From Edaphochlamys debaryana (lineage: Eukaryota; Chlorophyta; Chlorophyceae; Chlamydomonadales): a stretch of DNA of 64,000 bases. The position numbers and the translations under genes are program-made. The DNA lies in contig JAEHOE010000151.1 in the NCBI GenBank assembly GCA_016858145.1, forward strand, positions 62,001 through 126,000, written 5' to 3'. The notes under the pieces were generated by a model that was given only the letters and a program-made list of their open reading frames with translations, made no database searches and was not told the DNA's origin. Shown here one piece after another: positions 23,177 through 34,322 of the stretch; the first letter of the stretch is position 1, and every line of letters starts with the position of its first letter.

Positions 23177-26100
23177 ATGTCGAAGCCCCCGCCCAAGAAG
23201 GGGGCGAAGAAGGACCGTGGCCCCCTGCTCGCGGCTCACGCCGACTGCCTACGCGTGGGTGTCGGAACGGTAAGTACCTGGTTGCACAGCAGTCTTGGGG
23301 GCGTCGCGCTCAGGCTGGGATGTCCTTGCAGGCCCCCGACGGACAGGTGATAAAAGGAAAGCTTACTGCCGCTCTGAACATCTGGAGCATCGTGCTTGGA
23401 GGCGAGGAAGAGGTGCGCTGGGGGTTGGTGCGACTGTAGGGTCCACGGTCACGAGCGCTTCCGCGGCCCAGCCCGCGCGGCAACCCTCGTGACCGCAGCC
23501 GTTCCTCGCTCCCCCCTCCAAGCGCATTTGCGAGTGCGGCATCTGCCGTTGGCCTGCCACTGCGCTAGCCCTGGAACGCTTGCCCCCGCGCCCCGCCCCG
23601 CTCACCCCGCGCCGCCCCGCCCCTATACCCCACCCTTCCCCTCCCCTCCCCTCCCCCCTTCCCCCCTCCTCCCGGCCCCCCTCACCTCCGCCCCCCAGCG
23701 CGAGGATGTCTTCAAGGCGGGGCTCATTCCGCTGCTGCAGTCCCTGCTGGAGCGCGGTGACGTGGAGGAGCGGCACGCGACCATGGGCTGCATCAGCGTG
23801 CTGGCGCTCAGCGACAAGCACATCGGGGAGGTGGTGACCAACCGGGTGAGGCGCGGGGAGGCGCGCGGGCCGCCGGACGCTGGGGCAGGGGCGAGGCAGT
23901 GCAGGGTTGTCGGCGCGACAGGGGACGGTTGGGCGGGCTCGAGCGGAGGACGCGCAGGGTGTGAGGCGAGCGAGTAGGGAGGAGGGCACGGCGGGGGCCA
24001 GCGCGAAGCGTCGGGCACGAGTCCGTGGATTCCCCCACCCCCCCAGGTCCTGGTGGCCGCCTCCAACATCCTGCTGTCGGACCACGCGCGCGGCAAGCTG
24101 CCGGCCGTGCAGCTGCTGCGGCACTGCGCGGGGCGGCAGGAGTTTGCAACAAAGGTGGGGAGCCCGGCGGGCGGGCCGGGCGATGTGGGTCGGCGTTGTG
24201 TGCCGCCCCACCAGTGGCGTCTTGTCTGGGCGGGGCGTGCTCGGTACGCCGCCCCGGCTGCACATCTGGCACAGGCGTAGCGGTGCCGCGTGGAGCTGGA
24301 TAGGTAGTGGGCGTCGTGCATTTTCGCAGGACCCCAACGCTGGGGCCGGGCGATGTGGGTCGACAGGGGTAGCAGGCGAAGGTGCGTCGCCCCACCGATG
24401 GCGCCTGACCCGGGCTAGGCGTGCCCAGTCCAGCCAGGGTTCAGGGTTTAGGGTTGCACGTAGCCTGCGGGCTGGGAAGGTGATGGGTAAGTGGGTCACC
24501 CGCACGCTTCGGCGCTGGCTTGCCAGCCATGGCGGGCGCCGGCGCTGGGGGGGACATCCGCACAGGACCCCAACAAGCCTCCCAAAACCCGCTTGCAGGT
24601 TGCTGACGTGTCGCTCCCGGCGCTGGTGGAGGTGCTCAAAAGCGAGGGGCTGCCCGGCTGGGGGCAGATGCGGCAGGTGGGACCGGACTGGAGTGGCGCG
24701 GGGGGAGGGTGCCGGAGAGGCGAAGCGGAGGAGGCGTGTCGGAGGCACGTGTGCGGGCGGAGCCTCCCTGCCATCGGGCCGCTGCAAGCGCTTGCGCAAG
24801 CTTCAGGCGCTGGGGGTAAAAGGAAGCTGCAGTCCAACAAGGGGGCCTATGGGGCACTGCGACACGCTTACACCTGCTCCCCAGCGGCTCGTGAGGACAG
24901 CTCATGCGCAAGCGCTTGGGAGGCCTAGCAGGCTTCGGGTGCTCGTCAGGCGCCGGTGGCCCCTGTCCAGAACTGATTAGCGCACCATAACCATGCCTGG
25001 CGGCACACGACTGCTCAGCTCCTCCACCTTCCCACGCCTCCTCCCCGCCGCCCTCTGTCGCCCCTCTTTCCCTTTCCCCGCAGGCCCAGACGCACGCCGC
25101 CCACACGCTAAAGCAGCTGCTGGAGAACGTGGAGGGGGAGCCGCCGGAGGTCCGGCAGCTGCGGCGGATAGCGGCGCTGCAGGTGCGGGGCCCCGTCCCA
25201 TGTCCTCTCCACGCCAGGGCCTCCCAAGCTTGGGCACCCCTCAGTCTACACACGCTCTACCACACCCGCGCACCGGCCCACGTCTCCACCCAACCGCCCT
25301 CTCCCGCCTGGCCCCCCCTTACCCCCTACTCCTCCCCTCCCCCCCAGGCCGGCGCGGTGGCCCCCCTGGCCGCCATGGTGGCCTACACGCCCCGCATGCC
25401 CCCCCCCTCGCTGGTGCCCGCGCCCCCGCCCCCCATGGCCAAGAAGAAGGGCAAGGCGGGCAAGGCCAAGGCCAAGAGCAGCGAGGCGAGGAGGGGGAAA
25501 AGCGGGGTGACGATTTGGCCAGAGGGCACTTCGTGGGGTCGTCAGCACGTGCTGCCACGGTTGCTGTGCGGGGTGTCGCACAGGCATACATGTGGGCAGG
25601 ATGCTGCAGGATGGGGGAGTGAGGGTGCATGGGTGTCGCCAGGGCGGTCTGGCTCAGCGTGCCATCTCCCCCGCCTGAACCCCGCCCCCGAGCAGACGCC
25701 GCTGGGCGCCAAGGACGCCGCCGCCACGGCCGCCGCTGCGTGCCTGCGCTTCCTGTCGCTGGTGCCTGAGTTCGTGGAGGAGTTCATGCGTGAGCCGGGA
25801 CGGGGCGGAGCCGACGGGGCCGTGAGCACAACGGCGCCGCCCCACACGCTGTCACGGCAGGGCTAGCAAGAACGCGTCCCCCCCTCCACCCACACCCACG
25901 CTCCCGCCTCCGCTACCCCCAAGCCTCCTCCCTCCACACCCCAAACCCCACTCCCCGGTCCCCGCCCTCCAGGCACGGGCACGCTGCCGGCGCTGGTCCA
26001 GGGGCTGCTGACGTGCGGCGAGGAGCAGGCGGCCTTCCTGACCGGCATACTGTGGGAGGCCACCGCGGAGGCAGCGGTGGCGGAGCAGGCGGCGGCGGCG

Positions 26101-27407
26101 GGGGGCGTGGGGGCGCTGCTGCACGTGGTGTCCAAGAACCTGGCGGGGTGCAAGAGCGGTGCGTGGCGCCGGGCGGGTGGGGGAGGGAAGGGCGGGGGCG
26201 GGGTGCGCGGAGCGGGGAGGCGCGGAAAGAGGGGGTTGCCGGAGGTGAGGGCAGCGGTGCCTGGTACAGGGCGGGAACTGGCCGGGAGGGGCCTGAAGCC
26301 TGGCCCACGTGCGCCGCCCCAGGGCCCCAGCCCTCTCCTCCGCTTACGTAAGCAGCCCTCAACACCCGCCCATCCCACCCCACCCCACCCCCACCCCCCC
26401 ACCCCGCAGGCAAGGCCCGCCTTGCCAAGAAGGGCGACGACAAGGGCAAGGGCGCGCCCAAGGACGCCAAGGACGCCAAGGCCCGGGAGGCGCGCAAGAA
26501 GGCGCTGGCGGAGGCCACCAACTTCGCTGACGCGGCGGTGTGCAACGCCACGGGGGCGCTGCAGCACCTCACCTTCCAGGACGGGGCCAAGCAGGAGGTG
26601 GGGCGGGGCGTTCGGGGGGTGGGGGGGTGGAGAGAAGGGGCGAAGGGGTGGTGCGGAGGTGTGGGGGGGAGCGAGGCATGACGGCGTGAGGGGTGGGGCT
26701 ACAGGGAAACTTTTGGAGCGGGCTAAGGCGCGGACGGTACTTCCTTCCCCTGGCCAGGTGCCCGTCCTCCCACGCGCCCCCCTGCCCCCCTGCCCCGCCC
26801 CCTGCCCCCCCAGGTGGCGCTCAGCGGCGGTGTGCCCATCCTCACGGCCTGCCTGCGCGTGAGCAACCCGCAGACCTACGAGAACGCCAGCGGGGCGCTG
26901 TGGAACGTGGGGCTGGACGTGCGGAACAACCTGGTGCTGCAGGTGGGGGGGTGTTGGGTGGGGAGAGCGGCAGGCAGTGGGGAGGAGGGTGGGAGAGAGC
27001 ATGGGGGCTGCGGCAAGTCAGTATGTTGGGCGCGGTGCTGGGCGGCGCGACTTTCAGCGCCATGACGGGAACGGCTGCGGACACCGTCTGGCCTCCCTCC
27101 CATGCCCCTCTGCCTGGTTCAGCACGGTCACGACACGTCACACGTCATTGCCTCTCACCTTCTGGCCTCTCTCTCTCGTGCCCCTACCCCTCGGGCTCGT
27201 TTCCCCTGCCCCCGCCGGCTGATGCACTGGCCTTCCTCACCCCCCCAGGCCGCGGGTGCGCCCGACTTCCTGGCCCGGCCAGTGCCCGACAGCTGGCTGA
27301 CGCGGGGGGACACGGGGTCGGGGGAGGGGGAGGCCACGGAGGCCGCCTCGCCCCCGCGGGAGTACGCCGCGGCGGACCGTGTGTTCCTCACGCAGCAGCC
27401 GCTCTAG
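23177..27407 (+). CDS. Armadillo (ARM)-repeat protein
   Basis: Twelve exons: 23177-23269, 23332-23412, 23699-23845, 24047-24154, 24599-24676, 25084-25182, 25348-25506, 25696-25789, 25973-26158, 26410-26597, 26814-26942 and 27249-27407, about 506 aa. The start MSKPPPKKGAKKDRG is Lys-rich. Residues ~30 to 160 and ~250 to 450 are helical repeats of ARM type (ALNIWSIVLGG, GLIPLLQSLLERGD, ATMGCISVLALSD, SLPALVEVLKSEG, GALQHLTFQD, GALWNVGLDVRNNLVLQ). Lys-rich spacers interrupt them (MAKKKGKAGKAKAK and KKGDDKGKGAPKDAKDAK), resembling ARM proteins of cilia and cytoskeleton, but the class cannot be fixed. The exon 7 donor could be GGG|GTGACG or a GC donor at GAG|GCGAGG. The acceptor of exon 8 is taken at the second AG. 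Confidence 0.82.
24160..24430 (+). repeat. Diverged direct repeat within armadillo intron 4
   Basis: GGGCCGGGCGATGTGGGTCG occurs at about 24173 and 24343. Each is followed by CGCCCCACC(A/G) and TGGCG(T/C)-like words, and downstream by copies of CGCA(CA)GGACCCCAAC (about 24328 and 24558). The intron grew by internal duplication. Confidence 0.6.
24437..24457 (+). repeat. Short TTTAGGG-like repeat in an intron
   Basis: The sequence GGTTCAGGGTTTAGGGTT lies in intron 4 of the armadillo gene. It resembles about two and a half units of the plant/algal telomere repeat TTTAGGG, one of them altered. It is short enough to be chance. Confidence 0.4.
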
Positions 27408-28190
27408 CTGGCTGTGCCTGTGGCGTGGTGGGGGGATGGCGTGCGCGGGGTAGGGTGTGGGGGGCATGAAGGAAGCATGTGCCGGGCGAGCATGGTGCGG
27501 GGAGCTTTGCCGCAGTGGCCAGTCAGGCCAGACCCAAGCTGCGCTTTGCACAAGAATTGCGTTACTTCTTGCGGGGGATGCATGTGCGTTTGCGCTACAG
27601 AAGAAGCATAGCGTGTGCTGCATGCAATAAGGGGCTGGCTGCTCAGCCTGCATGCAAAGTGTAGGCATTACGTTTGGCCGAGCGAACAGGTAGTGCTGCT
27701 GAGGTGGCTACGGTGTACATACGGGTTATACGGCTGGCCGGAATGCTTATCCGCCTGGACTATTGATATGGGACAGATCGAAGACGGTGGAAGCAACCCG
27801 TGTGGTTACATCTCACGCTTCGTTGGGGCTGTAACCGGAGTGTTCCCACAACGGCGTATGCAGCACACAGTTCCAATGTCAAGTGTGTCAACCTTCCATC
27901 GACCAGACCCCGTCGGGTAGTCTCAATCAAGAATTCAACGTTGGCAGCACCTTTCGGTGCCACGGGTCGTGTGTCCTTCCGTGTCAGCCCCGCCTCGCCG
28001 TACATCACTTCCACACCCACACAGTCAGGATCTCCCAATCCATGCATGGTCAACCGTCAGTCCATGCCGCCTCCAATGAATACGAGTTCATTGTCTGGAT
28101 GTGTTGGGTTGGTAAGCTACTGTAAATGCATGGAAGGCCGTTGGTACCGAGTCAAGTGTGGTCTGCAATTCGCTGGGGCTGTGGCGCTGC
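27408..28190. other. Intergenic region between two 3' ends; odd low-GC3 open frame
   Basis: The armadillo gene and the acidic-protein gene converge here. Less GC-rich than its flanks. A minus-strand frame from the ATG at 28047 to about 27760 reads MHGLGDPDCVGVEVMYGEAG and on, with A/T-ending codons unlike the neighbouring genes. Just upstream the same frame (GGGMD then stop) is interrupted. It may be a remnant; it is not annotated as a gene. Confidence 0.35.
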
Positions 28191-29894
28191 TTAGGCGCCC
28201 TCGCTCTCGCGGGTGCGGTCCGCACCAGTGTCCACGTTTTGCTCCTGGGGAAGGGAGGTGGGGAACAAGGGGAGGCGCCATGAGGGTGCGGATGTTGCAG
28301 CGTCGAAAGTTTTTTGGGGTGGAGGGGTAGTGATCGAGCCTCACGTGAGCAACATGCGTGCCTACATCCGGCGCCCCAAACCGCACGAGCTGCCCCTACC
28401 TCCTGCCCCGCCCCCACCTGCTCCTCGATGCTGGGGCCGCCGCCCGGGGCGCCCGCCTCCACAATGGGCACCGGCTCGCCCTGGGCGTCCAGCTCCTCCA
28501 CACCTGGGGGGGGGGAGGGCATGAGGGGGAGGTGCGGGAAGGAGGCGGGCGGGATGGTGCAGGAATGCAAGCTGAGCGGTATCGTGTCGCCTGAGTGACC
28601 TTGAGCCATACATGCAACAGGCGGGTGGCCGAAGCGATAGACGCGCTGACGAGGACCCCCTGGCGTTGGCGAACACCCCCTGGCCCACCGGTGTCTGCGG
28701 GGCGCTGCAGATCCTCGACCTCGGCCTTGAGGTCAGACACGTCGACTGGGGGAGGGGGAGGGAGGGCGTAGTGAGATGAGCGGAGGTGGCGAGGGGATGA
28801 GCTGAGCCTTATCCTTACCTCCACAATCGCACTTCACCTCCACCTCAAACCTCCTCACCCCCCATCCACCTCGGACCTCCTCACCCACTCCCCCCACTCA
28901 CTGCCCTCCGTGTCGCGCTGGGCCTCGATGGTGGCAGCGTCCACGTCAGCCTGGGCCACCTGGGGGGGGGGGGGCGGGGAGGGCGAGGGGTTGACGGAGG
29001 ACGGGTACGAACTTGGAGCACGACTTATGGGAGCATACGACAGGGGGGACGTCCTTTGCCTTCGCCTCCCAGGCCACCCCTGCTGCCCGCTGCAGCCCTG
29101 CCCCCCCCCCCCGGCCCCACGCCCTGCCCCCACAGACCTTGAACTCCGGGTCGCTGGGATCGTCGATCGCGCCCGCATCGGGCTCCTGCGGGGGCAGGGC
29201 ACAGGGACATTGGAGCCAGCAGCAGCGGACAGCTCTGTGGGTGCGACTGCCTTTCTGCCCCCCCCCCCTATGCCCACGCCCGTTGCCACCCTACGCTTTG
29301 CCCTCCCTGTCCACCCCAACAGCACTTCCTCTGCCAGAGATCCCCCAGAGATCCTCCCCCGAGCATCATGTGAATGCATACACGGTAGAAGGGTCACCTC
29401 ACAAGCCCTCCTCATGCCCACCCTCTCCTCCATGTGCCACCGCCCTGCCCTCCTCCCGACCCCCCCTCCCCCTCCCCCTCCCCCCGCCTCCGCCCCGCCC
29501 CCCACCTGGTCCACGCCCACGTCTCCGTAGCCCTCGTCCTTCTCCTGGTAGTAGGCGTCGGTGTTGTAGGCACCGGGCTGGGGGGGAGGGGGGGGAGGGA
29601 GGGGAAAGGAGGGGGAGGGGGGGAGATGAAGGGAGGGGGAACGGGAGGGGGGAAGGAGAGGAAGGGGGAGGGAGAGGTGGAGCAGGAAGGGAGGGGAGCG
29701 GAGAAAGGTGACGAGGAGGAGATGAGGCAGGGCATGAGCGGAAGCGGAGGAAGGTCCACCTTGTGGCAGGCCCTGGTAAGTGCTGTGGTGCCCCGCTCCC
29801 GCTCCTGGCTTGGGCACGGGCAACAAGATACCCTCGGCCCTGCACACCCCACAACCCCATGCCCAACCTTTTTGAGGGGCTTGCCCTGGGCCAT
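28191..29894 (-). CDS. Small acidic protein of unknown function
   Basis: Clear exons with matching phases: 29894-29868 (MAQGKPLKK), 29577-29506, 29185-29138, 28959-28902, 28745-28689, 28503-28418 and 28244-28191 (ends with TAA). An extra small exon around 29804-29760 is possible. The product is about 133 aa (148 with the extra exon), strongly acidic and hydrophilic: AYNTDAYYQEKDEGYGDVGV, EPDAGAIDDPSDPEF, VAQADVDAATIEAQRDTEG, IDVSDLKAEVEDLQRP, and C-terminal NVDTGADRTRESEGA. It has a short basic start and no membrane segment or known domain. In-phase splice boundaries on six consecutive tiny exons make a real gene likely. Each intron carries long G-rich tracts on the + strand. I do not recognise a family. 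Confidence 0.65.
28960..28980. repeat. Poly-G tract in an intron
   Basis: A run of G interrupted once by C. On the minus (sense) strand it is the polypyrimidine tract of the acceptor for exon 5 of the acidic-protein gene. Confidence 0.7.
29578..29720. repeat. Long purine (G/A) tract in an intron
   Basis: Over 120 bases of almost pure G/A on the + strand, directly before exon 3 of the acidic-protein gene (polypyrimidine in the transcript). The tract at 29455-29500 is a pyrimidine counterpart. Confidence 0.75.
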
Positions 29895-31109
29895 GGCGCG
29901 GGTCTGTGCGGACGGGATGGGAGGGCAGCAGACAGAGTTGAAGGCCAAGTTGGACTGGTGGCGTGACTAGGGTGGCGAGGGCGGTGACGGGCACGCTGCC
30001 GATAATTCAGGGGCGGTGTTGTGCCGAGGTGCTACTTATACCGAAAACAGTAAACAGGCAGATGTCAGATCAGTGCAGCGGCACTACAGGCGGCCGGCGG
30101 TAATGCAAGCACAGACGGCGCTGCAGGCAGGCGGATTGGGAGGTGGAGGCTTGAACCGGGGACTAGCTGTGCGGTGCTGGGGCGGCGGGGGCGGGGGCGC
30201 CGAGCAAACCCTTGCCGGCGGAGGCGCCGGCACGCCGCCGCCGCAGCCCTGCCAGCGCCCCGCCTGCTGCCGAGACCCGCTGTGCATGCCCTGGAGCAAA
30301 GCTAAACGGTGGCGCTGCCCCGTCGCCGCCGCAGCGCTGCTGAGGCCCCGCCCCCCCGCCGGCCCCGGCGCCGCCCCCTGCCGCACCTCGACCATCTTTG
30401 CTGGCGCGGTGATGGGAAGCAAGTAGCTTGGTGTGTAGCGGGTGCTTGTCTGGGTGCTGTGAGTGTGCCGGGTGCTGAGGTGCTGGCTCGGGAAACAGGG
30501 CTCGGGGGCGCCGGTCCTGCTCTTGTAGCCGCCGCCGCATCACCGGTCGGACCCATGGGGTACCCCCCCTTCCCGGCTCGGGCGCCTCGCTGCGCGCACA
30601 CACTGGCGACACGGAGCCCAGCAACCGGCTGAGCGGCGGCTTGCGTTCTGCGAGCGAGCGCCACTTAGCTCGGCGGTGACGTGTCGAGGGCGGCGGCGTC
30701 ACTGCGACGCGAAACGCGTTCTTGTGGCTGAGCGCAGCGCGCTCGGCGTTGTGCGCTGGCGTGACGGCGGCTGCTGGGGGCTACTGTTGCGGGCTAAGGG
30801 CGCGGGGCGGCGCGTGGGCAGCGAGGGGCATTGCAGGGCGCTAGACCTTAAGGCGCGGCTCCCGTCGCAGCAGCGCGCCGTTCCTGAATAGCACGCGGCC
30901 TGTCCCGTCTCGCGCCAGCACTGCCGCAGCGACGGTTCCCGCTCCCTGCGGCCCTAGCGAAACCTTTTGGCGCTCCCCGCGCCGTTTCCTAGCCTCAGCC
31001 CCGCAAACGACGCTCTCCCCACCTCGCGACACCGCCGCAGCAGCCGCAACAGCCGTTGCGCTAGACCGCTCCTCTCCTCTCGGCTTTTCGCGCCGCGCCG
31101 CTTCGCGCC
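29895..31109. other. Divergent 5' region between acidic-protein gene and ELF1
   Basis: 1.2 kb holding both promoters. Very GC-rich frames at 30084-30422 and 30163-30702 (minus) and 30016-30426 (plus) overlap each other and are Gly/Ala/Arg-rich, so no gene is called. Confidence 0.45.
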
Positions 31110-32975
31110 ATGGGCAAGCGCAAGGGCGGCAAGGGCAGCGACCTGGCGGCCGCTGCCGCCCGCAAGCGCGCGCGCACCACGCTGCCCTCCAGCTTCCGCT
31201 GCCCCTTCTGCAACATGATGGACGTGGCCGCCAGCCTCAAGCCGGACGAGGGCCGCGCGCGCGTGAGCTGCGGCGCCTGCGGCATGGGCTACAACACCGT
31301 GTGCCGGTGGGGGGCTGGGGCGAGGGGAGAAGGGGAGGGAGGGAGGGGGAGGGGGAGGGAGATGGTGATGAGGAGGTGCCGTGGGGAAGGAGTTAGGAGC
31401 GGGCAAGCAGACGGACAGGACCCCCGCCAAGCCTCTCCGAACGGGTCAGCTACGCCTCACTCAACCCAGCTCAACCCCACCTCCACCTCCACCTCCACCC
31501 GACCCCCAGGACCCTGACGGAGCCGGTGGATGTGTACCATGAGTGGCTGGACGCGTGCGAGGAGGGGCTGCAGGAGGAGGTGTGTGTGGGGGGGTGGGGG
31601 GGTGATCGGGGAGATGAGAGTGGTGGTGGGCGGGGGGCCTATGAACGCCATGGTTCGAGTGATGTGGGTCAAGGCGGTGGAGTGGGGCTGGCGGCGTACA
31701 TGCGGGCCGGCCCCAGCTGCCAGCCAAGCGCACTCTTTTACACCAGAGCCGAACGCGCCTCTGTACCTTGCCCCTTCCAATCTGCAGGAGGCTGCCCCGC
31801 CGCCGCGTCGGCAGCGGGCTCGCACCCCCGAAGCCGGTGATGGCCAGGCCGGGGGGCGGGGCCGCGGTGGGGCGTACGGCGATGAGGAGCTGCTGATGCC
31901 CAGCCCCGAGGGTGGGCGGGTGGGAGGGGTGGGTTTGGGTTTCAGGGCTCCAAGTTGGAAGCGGCAGGGCCTGCCGGTGTGCACAGTTTTGGACTTGAAA
32001 CAGCGCTCTGAGCGTTTCAGTCACCGGCGCGTCGAGGGTGCGGGGTTGCGGAGGCTTGCGGACGTGAAAGGGAGCTCTATTGTGAGCCAAGCCAGGCTTT
32101 GTCCACCTCCCATTTCGCCATGCGCCCCGCAGGCGGAGACGGGCTGCTGCGGCCCTCGCCCCTCCACCGCCTGCGTCGGGGCGACGGCAGCGGCGTGCGC
32201 GACAGCGGCGGCGGCGGCGGCGTTGACGACGCGCAGCGGCAGCGGCGGCGGCGACTGGCTGAGGGCCTGGAGGAGACGCGGCGCGGAGGGCTGCAGGCGG
32301 GTGAGGCGGGGCGACGGCTGTGGGCGCATTCGAGATCCGTGGCTGGGGTCCGGCAATGCTTCCGCGCCAGGGGCTGATCGACGGTGTGACGTGTCTTTGG
32401 CCCTGGATGTCCTGCAACCGCTCGGCGGCCCGTTCCATGCTTCCCTCTCCCCAAGCTGCGCCCCGGCCCCTCACCTCCTTCCCACCGTCCACCCGTCCCA
32501 TCTTCCGCTCCATCCCCCGCCCTCCCCAGGCGCCGCCCTGCACGACCCCGCCGCCGGCTCACTCCTGGCCTCCCGCACCTCCCGCACCGCCGCCGCCGCC
32601 CCCTCCGGCCCGCCCCTGCCCCTGCCCGCCGGCTCCCTGGCGGCCATGGCGCGGCGGCAGCAGCAGCAGCGGGCGGCGGAGCGGGAGCGGCGGCGGGCGG
32701 CGGGGGAGGAGGTGGAGGAGGAGCACGGGGCGGGGTTGAGCGGGTCGGAGATGGGCGGGAGCGGCGCGGAGGGAGGGGTGTACGGCCCCGGGCCGGCGCT
32801 GGTGGTGCACACGGGGCGGCTGCGGGGCGGCAGCATTGACGGCAGCATGGGAAGCGGGGGGTCGGGTGGAGGCGCGGGGGCCGGGGTGGTGGCGGGAGGC
32901 ACCCCCACCAAGCGCCAGTCGCTGGCGGCGCAGCAGCAGGCGGCTGCCAGGGCGTTTGCGGACTACGACGATTAA
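31110..32975 (+). CDS. ELF1: Transcription elongation factor ELF1 (ELOF1) with long C-terminal extension
   Basis: Five exons: 31110-31306, 31510-31579, 31788-31911, 32133-32300 and 32530-32975, giving 334 aa with all phases matching. Residues 1-88 are the ELF1 zinc-ribbon: a basic start (MGKRKGGKGS), then FRCPFCN and SCGACG with two CxxC pairs, then LTEPVDVYHEWLDACEEG, the family signature. ELF1 associates with elongating RNA polymerase II on chromatin. The family is normally about 80-145 aa. Here about 245 further residues follow: Arg/Gly/Asp stretches (RRGDGSGVRDSGGGGGVDDA), an Ala/Pro region, a charged helix (ARRQQQQRAAERERRRAAGE), and a Gly/Ser tail ending FADYDD. The extension is in frame across three introns and keeps codon bias, so it seems real rather than a missed stop, but its function is unknown. 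Confidence 0.88.
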
Positions 32976-33638
32976 GCTTGCGGGGAGAGGCTTGCTTAAC
33001 GCTTGGGCAAGTGGGTTCGACGGGAGAGAAAGCACGTGCCATAATGAACGAGGGCGGAGGCTAACGAACGAGGGCTGTAGTGTGCCCGAGGGATAGTTAG
33101 CTATGGCATATGGCTATGGCATTGGCATTGAACTGATTTGGGTGGTGATGCTAGTCAGGGAGCCTTAAGACGGATGCTGGAACATGTAAGCACGGAGGCA
33201 CTGCTGTGAGACAGATCCCCGCCAGGCTGCTCCTGCGCTCATGCCCGAGGTCGGGGTAGGACAAGCTCCAAGCGTGTCACCGCTTCAGACGGCCCGCAGG
33301 CGGAAGTGGGGCAGGCGGAAGTGGGGCAGCGACACAGAGGTGGCTCTGGTGATTACCCGCAGACCTGACACCCCTAGCATGTCTCAGCCGTGCTCCATCC
33401 GCCCTGCCTCCAACCCCTAACCCCAACGCCCACGACAACCAAACCTAGGCCTCAAGCTCTAAAGGTCCGTGAATCTAAATCTGCCCATGCCCTAGCCCAC
33501 ACCCATAGCCTGCATGTAGTGCTCCCCCTCCCTGGCCCCTCCTGGCTCGCATGCAATGTTCTCCTGTGCTCTTGCGCCTCCTTCCTAACCCCGCTCCACC
33601 CGGCACGGGTTCATCCCTCACTCCTTCTCTACCCCGGC
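32976..33638. other. Intergenic region between convergent genes, no gene supported
   Basis: The 3' flanks of ELF1 and of the Gly-rich small protein gene. Contains a duplicated GGCGGAAGTGGGGCA word at about 33300-33328. No coding feature seen. Confidence 0.5.
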
Positions 33639-33998
33639 CTACACCGTGTACGCCGCGTCGCCCGCGGTGGGCTCGGTGGGGCGGCCGGGGGGCTGCGCGG
33701 AGCCGTGCGTTCCCGCCCCGCCCGTGCCCCCCATCGCAAAGTCCTTGCCCGCGCCGTCGCGGCTCAGCGGCGCGCCCAGGCCCCCGATCTCCGACGTGGT
33801 TCCCTCGAACATGCCCATATCGCCCTTGAGCGGCCGGCCGCCGTAGGCCTCGCCGCCCGCGGAGGAGAAGGTGCGCTCCTCGCCCGCGCCCGTGCCGCCG
33901 ATGGGTCGGCCCGCGCCCTCGCCCGCGCTGGTGGTGCCCACCGCGCCAATGCCGCTGGCGCTGGGCGGAGCGGCGACGGCCGTGGGCAGCGAGTCCAT
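33639..33998 (-). CDS. Small Gly-rich protein, unknown
   Basis: A single uninterrupted frame of 119 aa from the ATG at 33998, in an excellent context (CACCATGG), to TAG at 33639. The product is rich in Gly, Ala, Thr and Ser (TSAGEGAGRPIGGTGAGEER, GGRPLKGDMGMFEGTTSEIG) with no membrane segment and no domain I recognise. It is divergent from the other small intronless gene at 34323, with about 320 bp between the starts. Gly/Ala bias in GC-rich DNA can yield chance frames, but the start context and conserved-looking mixed residues support a gene. Confidence 0.5.
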   Translation of the reverse strand: MDSLPTAVAAPPSASGIGAVGTTSAGEGAGRPIGGTGAGEERTFSSAGGEAYGGRPLKGDMGMFEGTTSEIGGLGAPLSRDGAGKDFAMGGTGGAGTHGSAQPPGRPTEPTAGDAAYTV

Positions 33999-34322
33999 GG
34001 TGAGGCGCTTTGCGGGGGGTCTAGGGGCTGAGGAGGGAGGTGCTTGGCGCGAGTCGGTTACGTGAGCTTGTTTGTCGCCGAGGAGGCAGAGTTGTTCTGG
34101 TTGTGTTGTGAGCGTGTAGTGCTTTCCCGCGGGTGGAGAGCGCTGAAGCGAGGGCAGAGAGTGGCGCCTCCGCCGTCATCGCGGCGCTCGGGCCTCATCC
34201 CCCCGGTCGCTGCGGCACCCCGACCGTCGCCTCCCCTCGCAGCTACTGCTTGCGCGAACTCTAGCGAGCTGGCCTAACTCGCAAGCTAGCACACGCACCG
34301 ATTCTAACAGCAGCACGCGGCC
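33999..34322. promoter_or_regulatory. Short divergent promoter region between two small genes
   Basis: About 320 bp separate the two start codons. No TATA-like or named element was identified. Confidence 0.4.

Noticed and set aside
23363..24799. 478-codon open frame on the minus strand
   Set aside because: It is the shadow of armadillo exons 2-5 in GC-rich DNA; rich in Arg/Pro/His, no domain, while the plus-strand exons have consistent phases and ARM repeats.
25863..27002. 379-codon minus frame
   Set aside because: Antisense shadow of armadillo exons 9-11 and their C-rich introns; Pro/Arg/Gly-rich without motifs.
28855..29994. 379-codon minus frame across several introns of the acidic-protein gene
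   Set aside because: It reads through long polypyrimidine tracts as Pro/Leu/Ser runs and starts at a non-ATG codon; the short exons with matching phases explain the region better.
31461..33042. Two long minus frames (360 and 321 codons) opposite ELF1
   Set aside because: Antisense of the GC-rich ELF1 extension and introns; Arg/Pro/Ala-rich, no domain.
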